A stretch of 64,000 nt of DNA, from NCBI GenBank assembly GCA_012932295.1, contig JAAONU010000011.1:15956136-16020135 (forward strand). Direction: 5' to 3'. The DNA is from Cyclina sinensis (taxonomy: Eukaryota; Mollusca; Bivalvia; Venerida; Veneridae). Both the position numbers and the translations under genes were made by a program. The notes beneath the pieces were generated by a model, which searched no databases, was not told the DNA's origin, and was given only the letters and a program-made list of their open reading frames with translations. This document shows positions 47,263 to 62,200 of the stretch, in pieces (the first letter of the stretch is position 1; the number at the start of each line of letters is the position of its first letter).

Positions 47263-50200
47263 GTAAGACAGTGAACTTACAGGAGTTTAGAATAGTTTAG
47301 TTAAGATGAATCCTTGTAGGCAAGAATATATCTTTTAATTTTGAGATCTTAAGACACTAAAAGATCCTAGACCAATATTTATAGTACAGTTCAAAAACTT
47401 TGATCCAAACAGTTAAAAATGTCAACATTAAAAGATCCTAGACCATCAATCCCTGAACCCTGGTGGTCAAACTCACAGTTGCCTGCCTAGTAGAGTCAGT
47501 ATGTATTTTTATTATAGTTTATTTTTTTCGTAAGTCTTTAAATTATTTGAAATTTGTTGTCAAATCTTTAGGGGTTCGAAAGACGGTAAGACCACGATAG
47601 TAGCAGATTTAAGGGTACTGTTATAGTGGATACATGTAGCTTGTCAATTATTTTGCTCCGGACCATTAGGGATTAAGTTTTAAAAAGTAAACAATTATAC
47701 CTACAGGAAGAGTGATTTCTTTGCTAAAAGTCATGTATTTTGTTTTGATTTATGCATTTAAACACTAAAACAGTGGTCTTTTCTTAGAAAAACTAGAACG
47801 AAGCTTCCATAGATTTATATGGACAAGCTGTTTATGTGCAAATGAAAGTAAAATTAAACAGAATATTTCAGATCAGCAGCATGTAAAGTAAAAAAATATA
47901 GGAATGGTTATGTGTGTAAATAACTTTATTAACCCTTCTATCACTACCGAAAGACATTTGTTCATGAACCACATAAAATCACTCATTCACTGTAAAAAGT
48001 CAAAGATAAGCACTAAAGCAGCCTTTACTTTAGTCAGTAACTGATTGTGCGTGTACGTATAGTGGGTGGACTTGAAATAAACTTGATCACAGTCTATTTG
48101 CTGTCATACATGTAAGTGGAATGAAAGGTAGATATGTATTACTATGAGGAAGCGTATTATCACTTTATAGAGTAAGTATTTCATGTATTGTACTGTTGAT
48201 TTTCTGTGATTTGTTTGTATAAACATGCCAATCACTGATCTCAATAACAACTGTTACGCCACCGTAAATATGGATTTTCTTTTTTACAGTCAGCAGAAGT
48301 TAACATTTTTATTTGAAGCACCTCTGAAAATGCTTCTTACACGTCATGTATTTTATAAATACACAATTCAGGATGCTTTTTAGAACCCCCTTCAATGGCC
48401 TTAACCTACCTATCCCTTGCTCCCCAAAGCTATCCACTACTGACTAAAGCAATGCACAACATAAGCTTAGACTAAAGCGAGAAAGTTCTCAAAGAATGCT
48501 AAAAAGTAACAAGGTTTTAAGAGAGCACACTTTTGTTAGTTGAAAATTCAGATTTTTTTTTTTTTTCATTTTGAAGTCCTGAGCAGCGAAAATCTCCTTA
48601 GCTGTCAGCTACTGCATAAACAACTGTTATAAAGTCTCATTTACAACACAAGCTATTTAGGCACTCATTTTTGTTTTAACATATAATTATGTGACAATCA
48701 GGAGTAACTTAGTAAGCATGATTATCCAGAAGTGGAAAAAATGTCTGGACTAGTGATTATCCTGAAGTGTGAAAGATGTCTGGACTACATGTAGTGGTCA
48801 AACTACACAGATTTTGCATACCTTTGATTGAAACAAAATCTGTTCCCACTGAAAATTGCTGGGAGTTGAAGGAATACAGTGGAGGAAATCCAAAAAAGTT
48901 GTTTATTGAATTTCGTCATGCACAGCATGTACATGTACAGAGAGAATATGAATTTAAATTAACAGAATAGTTTTCCTCTTTACATTTCTTGTTTTCTTTT
49001 TTTGAAAGTGAAATCATTTTACTAGGATCTATTTTATGTTTTATATACTGAAGTTCATTAGATGTGGAATAATCATCAAAACCAGAAAGTAGCTGAATAT
49101 TTCCAAAAATTGCATCAGATAAATTTGATTAGTAGCCAGACTTACAGTGTACATTATAGGATTGTAAGAGATGCTGCATAGTGTTTCATATAAAAAATTG
49201 TCATTATAAATAATTGGAGACATCAGTCATTAATTACATGTGTTAAACTAATTGAAGACTTACTTTAACTTGAGTTTGATATGATCAGCTTGCTTCGACA
49301 GGGAAGAAATGTTGGGAATTATACTGCTTAATTTTATGTTGTAAAATAACAGACAAAGGTAAATTGAATTATTTGATTATTTAAAATCTGACACCCTTTC
49401 TTCACAAACCACATCAGTCAAGACAGTATGAAGTGGGAGTGAAAATAACTCTGGGAGTGCTGATAGAAATCGATTTTTCAAAACTGTCAACAATTGTCAC
49501 CAACCTGTCTTGATTTTGATAAATTCTTTATTGTTATCTTTTATCAGAGTATCACTAAATTCTAATGCTGTTCTTATTTTGTGTGCAGTATTTCCACTTA
49601 CATCTTTACGAACTTAAATTAAAAAAAACATAACTGCTATGTTTACGGTGCTTTATTTCATAAACAAACACAGATATAGCATTTTACAATGTATTGTAGA
49701 TCTCAGTTCTGTGTCCACTTACCAACTCCAAACTTATGTCAACTTATTTAGTTACTCCATTTTTGTCTGATAACCCCTGAAAGTTGACCAGAAAACATGA
49801 GTTTGTACATATCGCCATTTTGGAAAACAATGATTCCATTTTAGTATCAATTTCATTGTTATTCACGCAAAAGTTGCTTTGAAAAATAACAAACCAGACT
49901 ATCAGATCAATATGGGAATATTTTCTTCACTATATTGCACAAGAATCCATACTGTAATTAATGTAAGTTGTTTTTTAGCATTTGATTCATCTGTTGTAAA
50001 AGCATCAACATTAACTTTCCACCATTTACATTTTTATAAAGTTCCGACTGTGCATGTCCGCAACAGCATATTTTCAGAAGTTTTTAGTTTCCATTCCCTT
50101 TCAGTTAAAACCCTGATCTTAAATACTTGACAACAGAAATCAGAAGGGTAAAGAATGTAAGGTAAAACAGAGAATTCATGGTAAGTCTTTCGGTGTGCAT

Positions 50201-53200
50201 GCTGCATTGCTGAGGTTGTCACATTTATTTTTCTTATTTCAGTACAAGATTACTGCTGAAGTTCACCAAAGCTCTGTCTGTTGTTGCTGTTGTGATGTAT
50301 GTTGTCATTCCAGTATTTGTAAAGACCAATCCATGGATACAAAACAAGGTCATTTTTCTCAATAACTGTGAGTAGACCTGAAAAATACATTGTAAAATAT
50401 AGTATCAAGTGGTCAGAAAAACAAAATATTTATTGAAATTATCTATAGTGGTGTAAGCCACTGTTAAAGATGTAAGCAGTGACAGTCACTCACTTTGATT
50501 TGTATAGATTCAGCCTCTGATAACTTTGTCAGATAAGATGACAGACTTTATTACAATGAAGCCCTTTTTGCTACCAGTTACTTGTTTGAGAGTGGGAATA
50601 ACTTAGATTCTAGTTGGGGTTCTAGTATTGGTGTTCCTATAGTTTACTCAGAACATAGTGCAAATTATAAGTCTAGTCATAGGACTTATAGCCAAATGTA
50701 CGAGTCTAGAATATTTTAGGTCAATGGTATTGTCAAAATGAAAAAGTGTATGATTTCTAAAGTCACTAATTCTTTCTATAATCTATTACATGTATCTGAC
50801 TGGCTTTGATTTGGAAATGCTGCGAAAGATTTTTCATTAAACATTTTTTTTTTCTTTTTGGCAATCTTTTTTTTAAGAAAAAAAATGTACATGTTAAAAA
50901 CCTATTATTGAATGATATATTTTTAATTCAGAAATATACATACAGATAGGAAAAAACATGGTTTTACAAATGTATTTACCTTTTGACTTTTTCTTGATTT
51001 CATCAGATTTTACAAAATTTTCTCATTGTTTACTTTCAGTGCGTTGGCCACCATTCATTGACTTCACAGCCCCAGAAGGTTTTGGTTTAGAATCAACTAG
51101 AAATTTCTATCTTACCACAGATCAGAATATCAAATTAGGACTTTGGTAATTAGTGTCTAATATCACCTCACTCCTTTTTTCTGCTTTAGATTATTGTAGT
51201 GTCGGGTCACTTTAGAAATAGTAAGCTTGCAGTTGTAGAAATAATTCTCACAGCTGAGTAATACGGCATTATGACCAAAGTATTGTTTAGGAAAAAAATG
51301 TTATAGATCCACATTTTAGACATGTGACTCCAGCAGAGGACACCAAACCATAACAACAGAACAGTTTATATAATGGTAAAAGTATTGATAGTCTAGAAAA
51401 CGTATTGATAGTCTAGACAGATGAAGTGCACTGTTTAACTTAACTTAGTCAGCACCAGTTTGAGGGATGAAAAAGTGTCATCTGCTTCTTTATTTTATGG
51501 GACTTAGAAGTTTTTGGATTCTTCTCTGAAGTTACTGATGAAGTGAGACTTCTGATGCTGTTGATTGTTCATTCAAGATAAAAGTCCCCCCTAACTCAAA
51601 TTTATATTTTAAAAGTCTTTTCAATTTACACAGTTGACATCATTTTTCTTGGATAGGCATGCCCTGCCAGCCAGTCTGAGAGATCCCCATCTAGCAAAAG
51701 ATAAATACACAGAATTGCTCAAGGCTTCAAAGCCCATTATCCTGTATCTACATGGAAATTCTGGAACAAGGTAACTTACTATGTATATTTTGGTATTGCT
51801 TAGGGATTTTCATTTGGTTTGTTCAGAGCAGCTTTATTATGAAGTCATTCAAGGACAGATATAATTGTAAGTTGTTATTGATAGCAGTTGTTATTTCCTG
51901 ACTCATCATTTACATCCTGTAAACACACAGCTGAAGTGAGCTGAATAAATTTGATAATATTTCTATACTGTATTTAAAATTTTGATGAAGAATCCTTAAA
52001 ATGATGAATAACCACTTTTCCTAATCGAAAAATTTAGTTGAAGAAACCATTTGCATAGGTAATTAACTCTAGGGTTGTCAAAGGTCAAGGTGAAAAAGCA
52101 TGTCAGTATAAATTTTTGCTCTGCTTTATTTTGCAAATTACAGAGGAATTAGTGATAGTTATATGAAGTAAATCACAGCTATGGATTTATAAGCTTTTGC
52201 AGAACAATATAGTTTATTGGATTTTAGGAAAAATAGTGTAAAAAAGAAGGAAATTTGAGAAAATAGAAAATCTCTTTGTTTGTAACCACAGTTGTATATA
52301 AAACAAGGTGATAATATAACCTAGGGGCATTCAAACCATTGTGAACAAATAACATTCCAAGGAGATTAAGTCAATACAGATACCTTTAATACAGAAAAAT
52401 ACTGGATTATACCTTCAGTTACTACTGTTTTCTCTTTACATAAATGAAGAATGAATAGTAAAGGGAATGCAAAGCAGCAAATAGTGAATAAAAACCAACA
52501 ACAAATAGTAAATAAATACAAGATGAATAGTAACCCACCACCAGCAAAGAAAGATAAACGGACTCATTCCGAAGTCAGTAATGAGAGTCAAAATGAAAGT
52601 AATAGTAGCAGTAGCATATTTGATGTCTCAGGTCTCCAGACTCAGTTGGATAATATCAGCTCTGACATTGGAGAACTTAAGGGTGTGTTAAACTCTATTT
52701 TAAAAAAAGAGGAGATAGAGAACCTTATCCAAACAACGTTGTCCAAAATAATGGAAGGTTTTGAGAGAAGGTTTAAAGAAGAGATAGACATGAGGATATT
52801 GGATAAAACCAGGGAACTCAAGGAGAGAGTTCAAGTTCTTGAGTACGACAATAAGCAGTTAATAGACAGGCTTGAAAAATCAGAGAAAGAAACCAAAAGA
52901 GCAGTCAGCGATCTGGTCGAGCGGGAAAAGCAAAATGATTTTAGAAGCCGTGATGCTGTAAAGCGAGCTAATTTTAACGAACAATATTCAAGGAAGAACA
53001 ATGTGAAAATAACAAATGTGGAGGAGGAAGAGGGAGAAACACAAGTCTCACTAGAAAAAAAAGTGCTGAAATTATTCGAAGAAAATGATATTGTGATTGA
53101 GAAAGCTGACATTTTAGCAATGCATCGAATCCCATCTAAACAAAGTCTCATAAAACCAGTTTTGATTAAAACTATAAATAATGAGGTTAAGACAAAGATC

Positions 53201-56200
53201 ATGAGAAAGAGGAAGGTGATGAAAGAAAAAGGCCACCGCCTTATCGACGATGTTACAGCGCTTAACACAGGTCTAATTAGCAGGCTATCAAAACATGACG
53301 AAATATCTAGTGCCTGGTTCTTTAATGGATATGTATATGGTCAGACAGTTAAGGCAGAAAGAATCCGTTTTGACATTTATGACAGTATCACAGAAGCTAT
53401 TGAGGCTCATAGACAGAAGGGCAAGAAAACAAAAGTTCAGTAGGATATTTTGCAGATAAGTACTAACAAATGTATAGCAGGAGATAGCGTCACAGACTGT
53501 GCATAGCAACCATATTAAAAGAATTGTTTATAATGACAATTTACATTTTGGTTAGATCTATCATCTTGTCTGAAATCAATATACATGGTTCCCTTTCTCA
53601 CGATTTGTCTTTAACTCGTGAGTTGTAAAAGTTTTGTTGTTTTTTTTAAGGTTCTTTGTTTATTCTTTTTTCCTCTCTTTCTCTTCCATTGGTGTCTTTT
53701 TCTCTGTGCATTTTTTGCAGGTTAGATATCAGATGGCTAAGGAAAAGAATAAAAGTTTTGTAAATCAAGTAAATCATATTAGATAAGGGAGAGTAATACA
53801 TTTTTTTATATCTTATATCAAATAGATTACCTCCCTGGAGTTTTAAAATGCTCATAGTACTTGATACTTGCTATTGAAGATAGATGCGACAAATATTGTT
53901 TTTAATACTCACTCTGTCATTTCTTTCTTTTTTTTTCAGTTTAGTACTCTGGAAACTGTAATTGTTAATTGTAGTTGTCTCGGATGGTTAAAGAAATGAA
54001 AAACTTGGTACATTAAGCAATTTTCATATCAATATTTACATTAGATTAGAGAGAGTAATTTACAATTGTTATATTTTGTACTCTGAGTTTTATAATGCTG
54101 TTCAGAATATACTTTTTGTTGGACACAAATGCTACAGACATTGTAATTAATGTATACACTTTTCTGCTCTTACAATACAGGAAATGTACATAAATTATCT
54201 ATAAAGTAAACAAACCTAGGTAAAATTTGGTATCTAAGTTTTACATGTTTTTAGTTATATTAAGAGAGATATTGAAACACTAGCATATAACTAAACAGAA
54301 CTTTATCTGAATACTTGATATTGAATAGAATATTGTGTACATTTGTATTTTTATTGAGTTCATTATTAAACATAATATCATATATTAGGGTCTTATAAAA
54401 TATAGTTATATATTGCTGTTTTCATCTGGGTACAGGATGGTTAAAAATAACAGTATATTGGTAATTCTTCATTTGTGATTAACTAACCTTGAAGATAAAT
54501 AGTGTGTTGTTATTTACTTTCATAGATTATTATAAATGTTAAATATAAAACCATCTTAAGTATTGTTTCAAATATCACAATTTAAGTAGAATTAGAATGA
54601 ATACATTTAACACCACACTAAAGAAATAAAAACCAATAGCTCTCATATTGTATTTTCAAACTGGGGTTAAAACAATCACATATGAAAGGAAGATATGTTA
54701 ATCAATATATCCATATTTCTACATTATAATCCTTAGTCAAACTGCAAATCCTCTGTTTTTGTAAAACCTTTGACTCCATCAAATTTATTTCATCACTTGT
54801 TATTATGCAGATGTTTATATTTTTTAATAGACTGTTGTCCTTTAAAACTGTTACATGTTTACTTAAGATATTCATGTTTTTAATGTTTGCATATTTTGTA
54901 CAAAAAACATGTGTAGGTATAAAAATACTGATAGGTACTTCTAGTTGTGATCTTTTAAAGATTATAGAGAGAATATTTTTTTGCATTAAATTGTCAGGAT
55001 GAATAATTTATGTATATATTCTTACAACTGCCGGGGGTTAAGAGCTCAAAGAAAGAGGACTGATATTTTTGATTTTTTTAAAGAAAAGAAGGTTGATATT
55101 TTATGTTTGCAAGAGACACATTTTACACAAGAGATGGAGAAAACAATTTATACAGAGTGGAATGGAAACTGTTTCTTTAGCCATGGAAAGTCAAATGCAA
55201 AAGGTGTAGCAATATTATTTAAAAGAAACTTAGATATAGAGATAAATGACATAAATACAGACAGAAATGGATCTTTTTTATCTATGCATTTAAAATTTCA
55301 AGATACTAACTTTATATTACTTAATTTATATGCACCAAATTTTGATAGTCCATCGTTTTTTAGTGATATTTTTAAAATTGTTGATTCATATAGTACCTGT
55401 AATAATTTGATAATGTGTGGAGATTATAACCTTGTTGTTGATCCACAAATTGATTATGATAATTATAGGTCTACTGCGCATCATGTAAAGGCAAGAAAAT
55501 TTTTATTGGACAAAATGGAGTCTAGATTTCTTGTAGATCCTTTCAGAGTTTTACATGATAATATCAAGAAATTTACATGGAGAAGATTAAATCCACTACA
55601 GCAAGGAAGATTAGATTTCTTTTTAATTTCCAACACATTAGTTGATAAGGTTATAGAGTGTAACATAGACATTAGCTATAAATCAGATCATTCTTCAGTC
55701 CTTTTAAATTTAAATTTTTCATTAATTAGACATGGTAAAGGCTTTTGGAAGTTTAATAATTCTCTATTAAATGACAAGATGTATGTTGAATCTATAAATA
55801 AACTAATTGATAAGATTATTATGCAGTACTGTTTGCCAGTTTATAATTTAGAAAATATACTTAAAATAGATTATGAAAATATACATTTTGTTATAAATGA
55901 TGAACTTTTTTTAGAAACTTTATTGATGGAAATTAGGGGTAAAACTATATCATATGCCAGTCATAAATCTAAAGAAAGGAAAACATATGAAAGTCAATTA
56001 TTATCAGAAATTGCAGATATAGAATCTAACTTAACAGAAGAAAATAAGGAAAATTTATTAGAACTACAAAATAGACTCCAGGAATTAAGAGATTTTAAAT
56101 TGAAAGGTTCCTTTATACGTTCCAGATCAAACTGGGTCGATAATGGAGAAAAGGTCACTCAATATTTTTGCACCTTAGAAAAACAGCATGTGATAAATAA

Positions 56201-59171
56201 AACAATCCATTATTTAGAAAAGGAAGATGGAAGTAAGATATACGAACAGAATGAAATTTTAAAAGAAACTAGTGATTATTATGAAAATCTGTATAGAAAA
56301 CAAAATTTAGCGGATAAAATTAATTTGACAGACTATTTAAAAAATTGCCCTGTGAGCAAACTACAAAATGATCAGGCAGACAACCTTGAAGGTCTTTTAA
56401 CTTTGGATGAAATTACTTTAACATTAAAAAATATGAAAAATGACAAAAGTCCAGGATGTGATGGGTTCAGTGTGAATTTTTACAAAATGTTTTGGTGTAA
56501 AATGGGTAAGTTTGTTTTAAGGTCTATAAATCATGCTTTTATGTTAGGAAAATTTTCAAGAAATATAAAATTAGGAACAATAACATGTATTCCAAAAGAA
56601 AATAAGCCAAAACAATACTTAAAAAACTGGAGACCTATAACATTATTAAATGTTGTTTATAAACTGGCAACCGGAAGTATTGCAAATAGACTAAAAACTG
56701 TTCTTAACTCTCTAGTTTCAAAGGATCAGACAGGTTTTATAAAAGGTAGATACATTGGTGAAAATACACGTTTATTGTATGATATAATGAATTTTACTGA
56801 AAATAACAAAATTCCAGGTTTAGTAATGCTAATAGATTTTGAAAAAGCTTTTGACTCTTTATCTTTTGATTTTATTGAAGAAACTATGCTATTCTACAAT
56901 TTTGGGTATATGATCAGAAAATGGATAAGACTTTTTTTGTATAATACTGAAGTTTGTGTACAAATAAATGGTTTTAATTCAGAATTTTTCGAAGTTGGCA
57001 GGGGTTGTAGACAAGGGGATCCAATTTCACCGTATATTTTCATATTATGTGCAGAGATTTTGGCCATAAAGATTAGAAATAGCTCTGATATTAAAGGAAT
57101 AAAAATTGAAGAGGAAGAATATAAAATAGCTCAATTTGCAGATGACACATCATTGTTACTAGACGGAAGCAAACAATCTTTAGATACTGCTCTTGATACC
57201 CTCAATTATTTCTCATTTATATCTGGATTAAAAGTTAACTTTGACAAAACTAAAGTTATTTGGATTGGTTCTCTTAAATATAGTACAAGATCAATTAAAA
57301 CTCGCTGGAAACTATCATGGGGTGAAACTCAATTTAAAATGTTAGGTATGGTATTTGATGTTAATCTAAATAACATGTTGAGCCTAAATTTCGACGGTAA
57401 AATAATAAAAATAAATAAGTTCATACAATACTGGAAACGGCGGAGGTTAACTCCACTGGGAAGAATAGTTGTTATTAAGTCGTTGTTATTACCACTCCTA
57501 ACGCATTTATTTTTTAGCTTGCCTAACCCAAGGAAGGATTTTTTAAATAAATTTTCAAAATGCCTCGTCGATTTTATGTGGGACGGAAAAGCTAAAATAA
57601 AACAGTCAATAGTAATTAAAGATTACACAGAGGGAGGTTTAAAAATGGTAGATATTACAAGCTTTATATATAGTCTTAAAGTAAAATGGATAAGAAATTA
57701 TATTCTACATGGAGATAGCAAATGCTATAAATTAGTAAAAGTAATGTTTAACATTGATAAATTATTATGTGTAGGATCAATGTACTGTGAAGCAATTATA
57801 CCAAGATTAAAAAATGACTTTTGGAAAGATGTATTAGTAGCTTATAAATGTTATATAAATAAATATAAAATTGAAACAACAGAAGAACTACTTGACTTGC
57901 CCCTATTCTATAATAGCTCTTTCCTCATTAATAAACAACATATATATTTGCCTGAACTATTTAATAGAGGTATAAGATATGTTAAAGATGTTATTGATAG
58001 GAGAGGGGTTTTTGTTGGCATTAAATACTTAGAACAGGTTATTGGGAAAAAACTAAATTTTCTAAATATAATGGGATTACAAAAATCACTAACATCATTC
58101 ATAAAAACATTAAAATTCCCTGTAGAGTATAGGTTAGGTGCTGAATACAACAATCCATGTATGAACTGTTACCTAAAACCACTATTGTTGAAACAAAACA
58201 CAAATCAGTTTGTTTATAAAACGATAAGTAATAATGAAGATATACCTACAAGTCAGAAAAAATGGAATGATGAATTTATTAATGAAACTATTGATTGGAA
58301 AAATATTTATAACCGAGTATTTAAATGTACTAAAGATTCTTATATTCAGTGGCTACAAACAAGAATACTACATAGAATACTGCCAACAAATTCTCTTTTA
58401 CATAAAATGAGTATTAAAGATAATAATTTGTGTACCTTTTGTAAGAAACGAGAAGAAACATTAAGTCATTTATTTTGGGAATGTCGAGATTTAAGTAGAA
58501 TAAAACATTATATATCTGATAAATTAGTTGAAATTGGGTATAATTGTTTGATTACAAAATTAAAAGTTCTATTAGGCTCAGAAAACAATAAATATGATCT
58601 AGACATATTAATATTAGAATATAAGAGATACGTATTTTTATGCAAGATTAATAAAACAAATCCAAGCATAAAAGGTTTCCAGAATAGCTTAAAATTAGCG
58701 TGGGATATATATAAATCTACAACAACTACAGATAAACTATTGAGCTACTGGTCAGTTGTAAGATCTTTTACCGAAAATACATGATAAGGTACCTACTTTC
58801 AATAACAATATAAATGAAAAAAAAGAAGTTGAATAATTAAGTACAACCATTTATTTTATTTTTTGTGCAAAAATTAACGATACGTTTCAGAAAAGGATCA
58901 CAGTCAAACATCTGCATTATGTGTCTATTTTTTATGCACCATTGTTTATTTGTACATATCTTTGTCACTATAAGTTCAACACAAAGGAAATAAGGCTACT
59001 CATTTTTGACAATATGTCATAATTATTTTTATTTATGATTTTGTATTTTGTCATTCAAATGCCTTTGTTATTCATTTTAGTTATAGCATATATTATATTA
59101 TATTGTAAGGTGCCATGGGGATGGCCTCGACCCCATGTAACCTATGACGAGGCTAATAAATGGGTTTTTGC

Positions 59172-59237
<66 letters not shown>

Positions 59238-62200
59238 AGATGTATTATTTACATATGGCTTTATATGTATTATCAAATGAAACATCACTCAGCAGCTGAC
59301 CTCAGGTTCTTCACCATTATCTAATGGCATAATGAAGTTTGACATACAGAAAATGACTTTTCACTTATAGACTGAGTTAAAGCTCTTACAAGTTCGACTA
59401 TTGGACTGTAGTCATGTTGTGATGTACTTTTTTCTATCATTTATAACAAATAGAGTTTAGAGTCTTAATTTTCTAGATTTATATTTATTTATTTATTTAT
59501 TTATTAGAGTCTCAATCATATACATGAAATAACAAGTAAATACAAAGTCAAGTTTCATGCAATGACCATTTTAAGTAGAATTATTAGAGACTAATAAAAA
59601 CATCAGTCATGAGACAATTCTACACACTATACAATATCTACAAGATAAAAGGTAGATAACTATTGCTAATCTGATACAGAACATTCCACTTGACTAAACA
59701 CTATTCTTGGTAATCAAAAAATATCTAAAACAATGTAATTATCTAAAATGTATCCATTAATACCTGGTGAAACTTCATAGTTTTGTTGAGTGAAGCATTA
59801 CTGAGAGTATACTAGTCAAAATCATCCAATTTTTCAAGTTGCATGTAATGGTGAAGAAGTATGTATCAGGTTGTGTACCTGCTATTACATCATGCATATA
59901 TATATTTAAATATTATCATTGTATACAAGTTTAACAGATATGTAGTATGTAGTCAAGCAGTATCTACTGTATTAAAAACTGCCATAAAGAAAAAAAAAAA
60001 AAAAAAAAAAATCAAATGGATAAGATACTAAACTATGTAGATAAGGCACTAGTGTGCATGTTATGAAATATTTAAAAAAATCATGTATCCCCTCTGATCA
60101 GATCAGCGAGTAACTGATTAGCAATAGCAAACTACTTGACCTAAAATACAAGTTCATACAAAGCCAGAACCACTTTGTTAGTTAGACTGCTGCTTACATT
60201 GGTTTCAGCCAATAAAATGTTATTAGTGTACAATATTTAATTACTTCAAAATCATACAGCAGAAAAGCAAAGAAGTTATAGCATCACAGTTTTACAGTTT
60301 TAGATAAAACCTAAAAACATAGTTTACAAGTTAAAACATTTATGGTCTATTATACAGTACATTTATGGAAAATAAATCTCTGTACTGCTGAAAGTCATTT
60401 ATACCAAAACATTCTTGTTTAAAGACAAACATTTTTACCATAAATGTTGTATTGAACATTGAATGCAATTATGTGGAAAGTTGGAACTGTTCTTTTTTCA
60501 GTAGAAATACTCTATCTGTTGTCAAGGTCAAAATTCTGTTGTTAAAGTCAACAAATACACATCTGCTTCTGACAATTGAGTAAGGGAAGTAATTCTTTGG
60601 CTAAGTGGTCTCAAGTGTTAAAGTTTCAAGTAATAACCATACAGCCAGAAAAATTATGGCAGGTATGATACAGGTGTGGTTTTGAATCCCTGAGGAAGCA
60701 GGATTTTTGTTTGACAAATAGCATTTTTATGTTACAAACAGAAGTTTTCAAAGCTAAAGAACAGCAAATTTTAGCATAAACATACTCTTCTTTGAATTTA
60801 GAAATAAGACAAAATGCCATTTCAAAAATATAACTTATGCATCTATACAGCTTGAAAATGGATGAAAACAAAATGTTGGTTCTGGGTTTTGAACTCAAGA
60901 CCCTTGATTAAGTAAAATGATAAACAAGAAGCTAACCCACTCTGCCAATGTGGCTTTTCATATAACTACACTTAAGTTACAAAATAAAGTAAGTCTCTAC
61001 CAAGTGACTTCTTTACCATGTGACTAACAGGTTAAAATTTTTACTGATAAAAATATGAAAAGCTATTAATTCTGCTTACATGACAAAAGATAAGTCAGTA
61101 AAATACTAAGTTTTGTAGCAATTTTTACAAGCACAACAAAAATTTCTATATGTATAAACATTTTTTTTTTATGCAATGGCTGCCAATGTGTGGGTTAGTA
61201 GCTATGATACTTTATATAGTCATATATGGCAATGTCTGCTGAAATCAGTATTGCACTGTCAATACACCCTCTAACATTAAAATGTATGTCTAAGTTTTCA
61301 TGAAGCCTTCTAGTGATCTTTTATAACAGGGCAGGATGGCATCGTGTTGGGTTGTACAAGGTGTTAGCTAATATGGATTATCATGTGATAGCTGTGGACT
61401 ACAGAGGTTGGTACATTTCATCTTCTGGTATCAAAAGGTGCTTAGACATTATGATGTATAAGGTGAAAACAAATCTGGATGCACACTGACAGATTTATCT
61501 TGCTGCAAAGATGTTTTTTTTTCTAACTCTAAGAGATTTTAAGAAGCCTGCAACCTTTACTATCCTCCATAGTTGTCCAAGTCACATAATTATCAAGGCA
61601 GCTTAATTGAAGAAAAGAAAGAAATTGGTCTTTTAAGCAGATGTTTTCATATTGTTAAAGAGGGTTTCTACTTTATAAGATGATTGATATTTAACTGTCT
61701 TATTAGACTATTAGTGCTAAACATTAAAGGAAAATGGATTCACAATTAGCCTACTAATTTACTGTTGAAACTAAAAACATGATGACTCTTTGGAAGTCAT
61801 ATTGAGAATGTTATTCATTTTAAAAACATCTTGTTAATACTGTTGTGTAAAACAAAGCATCTGGCTGCTAAAAATACATCTAATTTTAAACTTAACAAAG
61901 AGAAAGTGAAAGGCTATTTGGAAAGTTTCTAGGTAACTGATTGACCTATTAATTGATATGATGCCAGTATCTATTAAATTTCAATGAAAATTCATTGTCT
62001 GTTAATGTGCTTTCATGGAGTTATGTAGTAAATTTCATCGCCTATCATTTTAGGGTATGGAGATTCCTCAGGGAGCCCGTCTGAAGATGGTGTTGTGGCA
62101 GATGCTCTGTTTGTGTACAGATGGATCAGAAAACACAAAGAAAATACTCCAGTCTTTTTATGGGGACACTCCCTAGGAACAGGGTAGGATATTAACCTTA

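Larger units (their letters stand above)
52073..59233 (+). mobile_element. L1/Tx1-like LINE, apparently full length and intact
   Basis: The two reading frames ORF1 and ORF2 are undamaged, and the element ends in a 3' UTR with AATAAA (59155-59160) and a tail of 61 A (59173-59233). The 5' limit is inferred: AACTCTAG at 52065-52072 is repeated directly behind the A tail (59232-59239), a 6-8-bp target duplication candidate that would place the first base (GGTTGTC...) at 52073 and give a 5' UTR of about 380 bp. The duplication is short, so the 5' limit is weak while the 3' limit is firm. The element sits in intron 4 of ABHD12 in sense orientation. Intact frames and a long pure A tail suggest a young insertion. 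Confidence 0.8.

Noticed and set aside
53646..54986. Minus-strand open frames in the LINE spacer
   Set aside because: Short, AT-rich and overlapping without any recognised motif.
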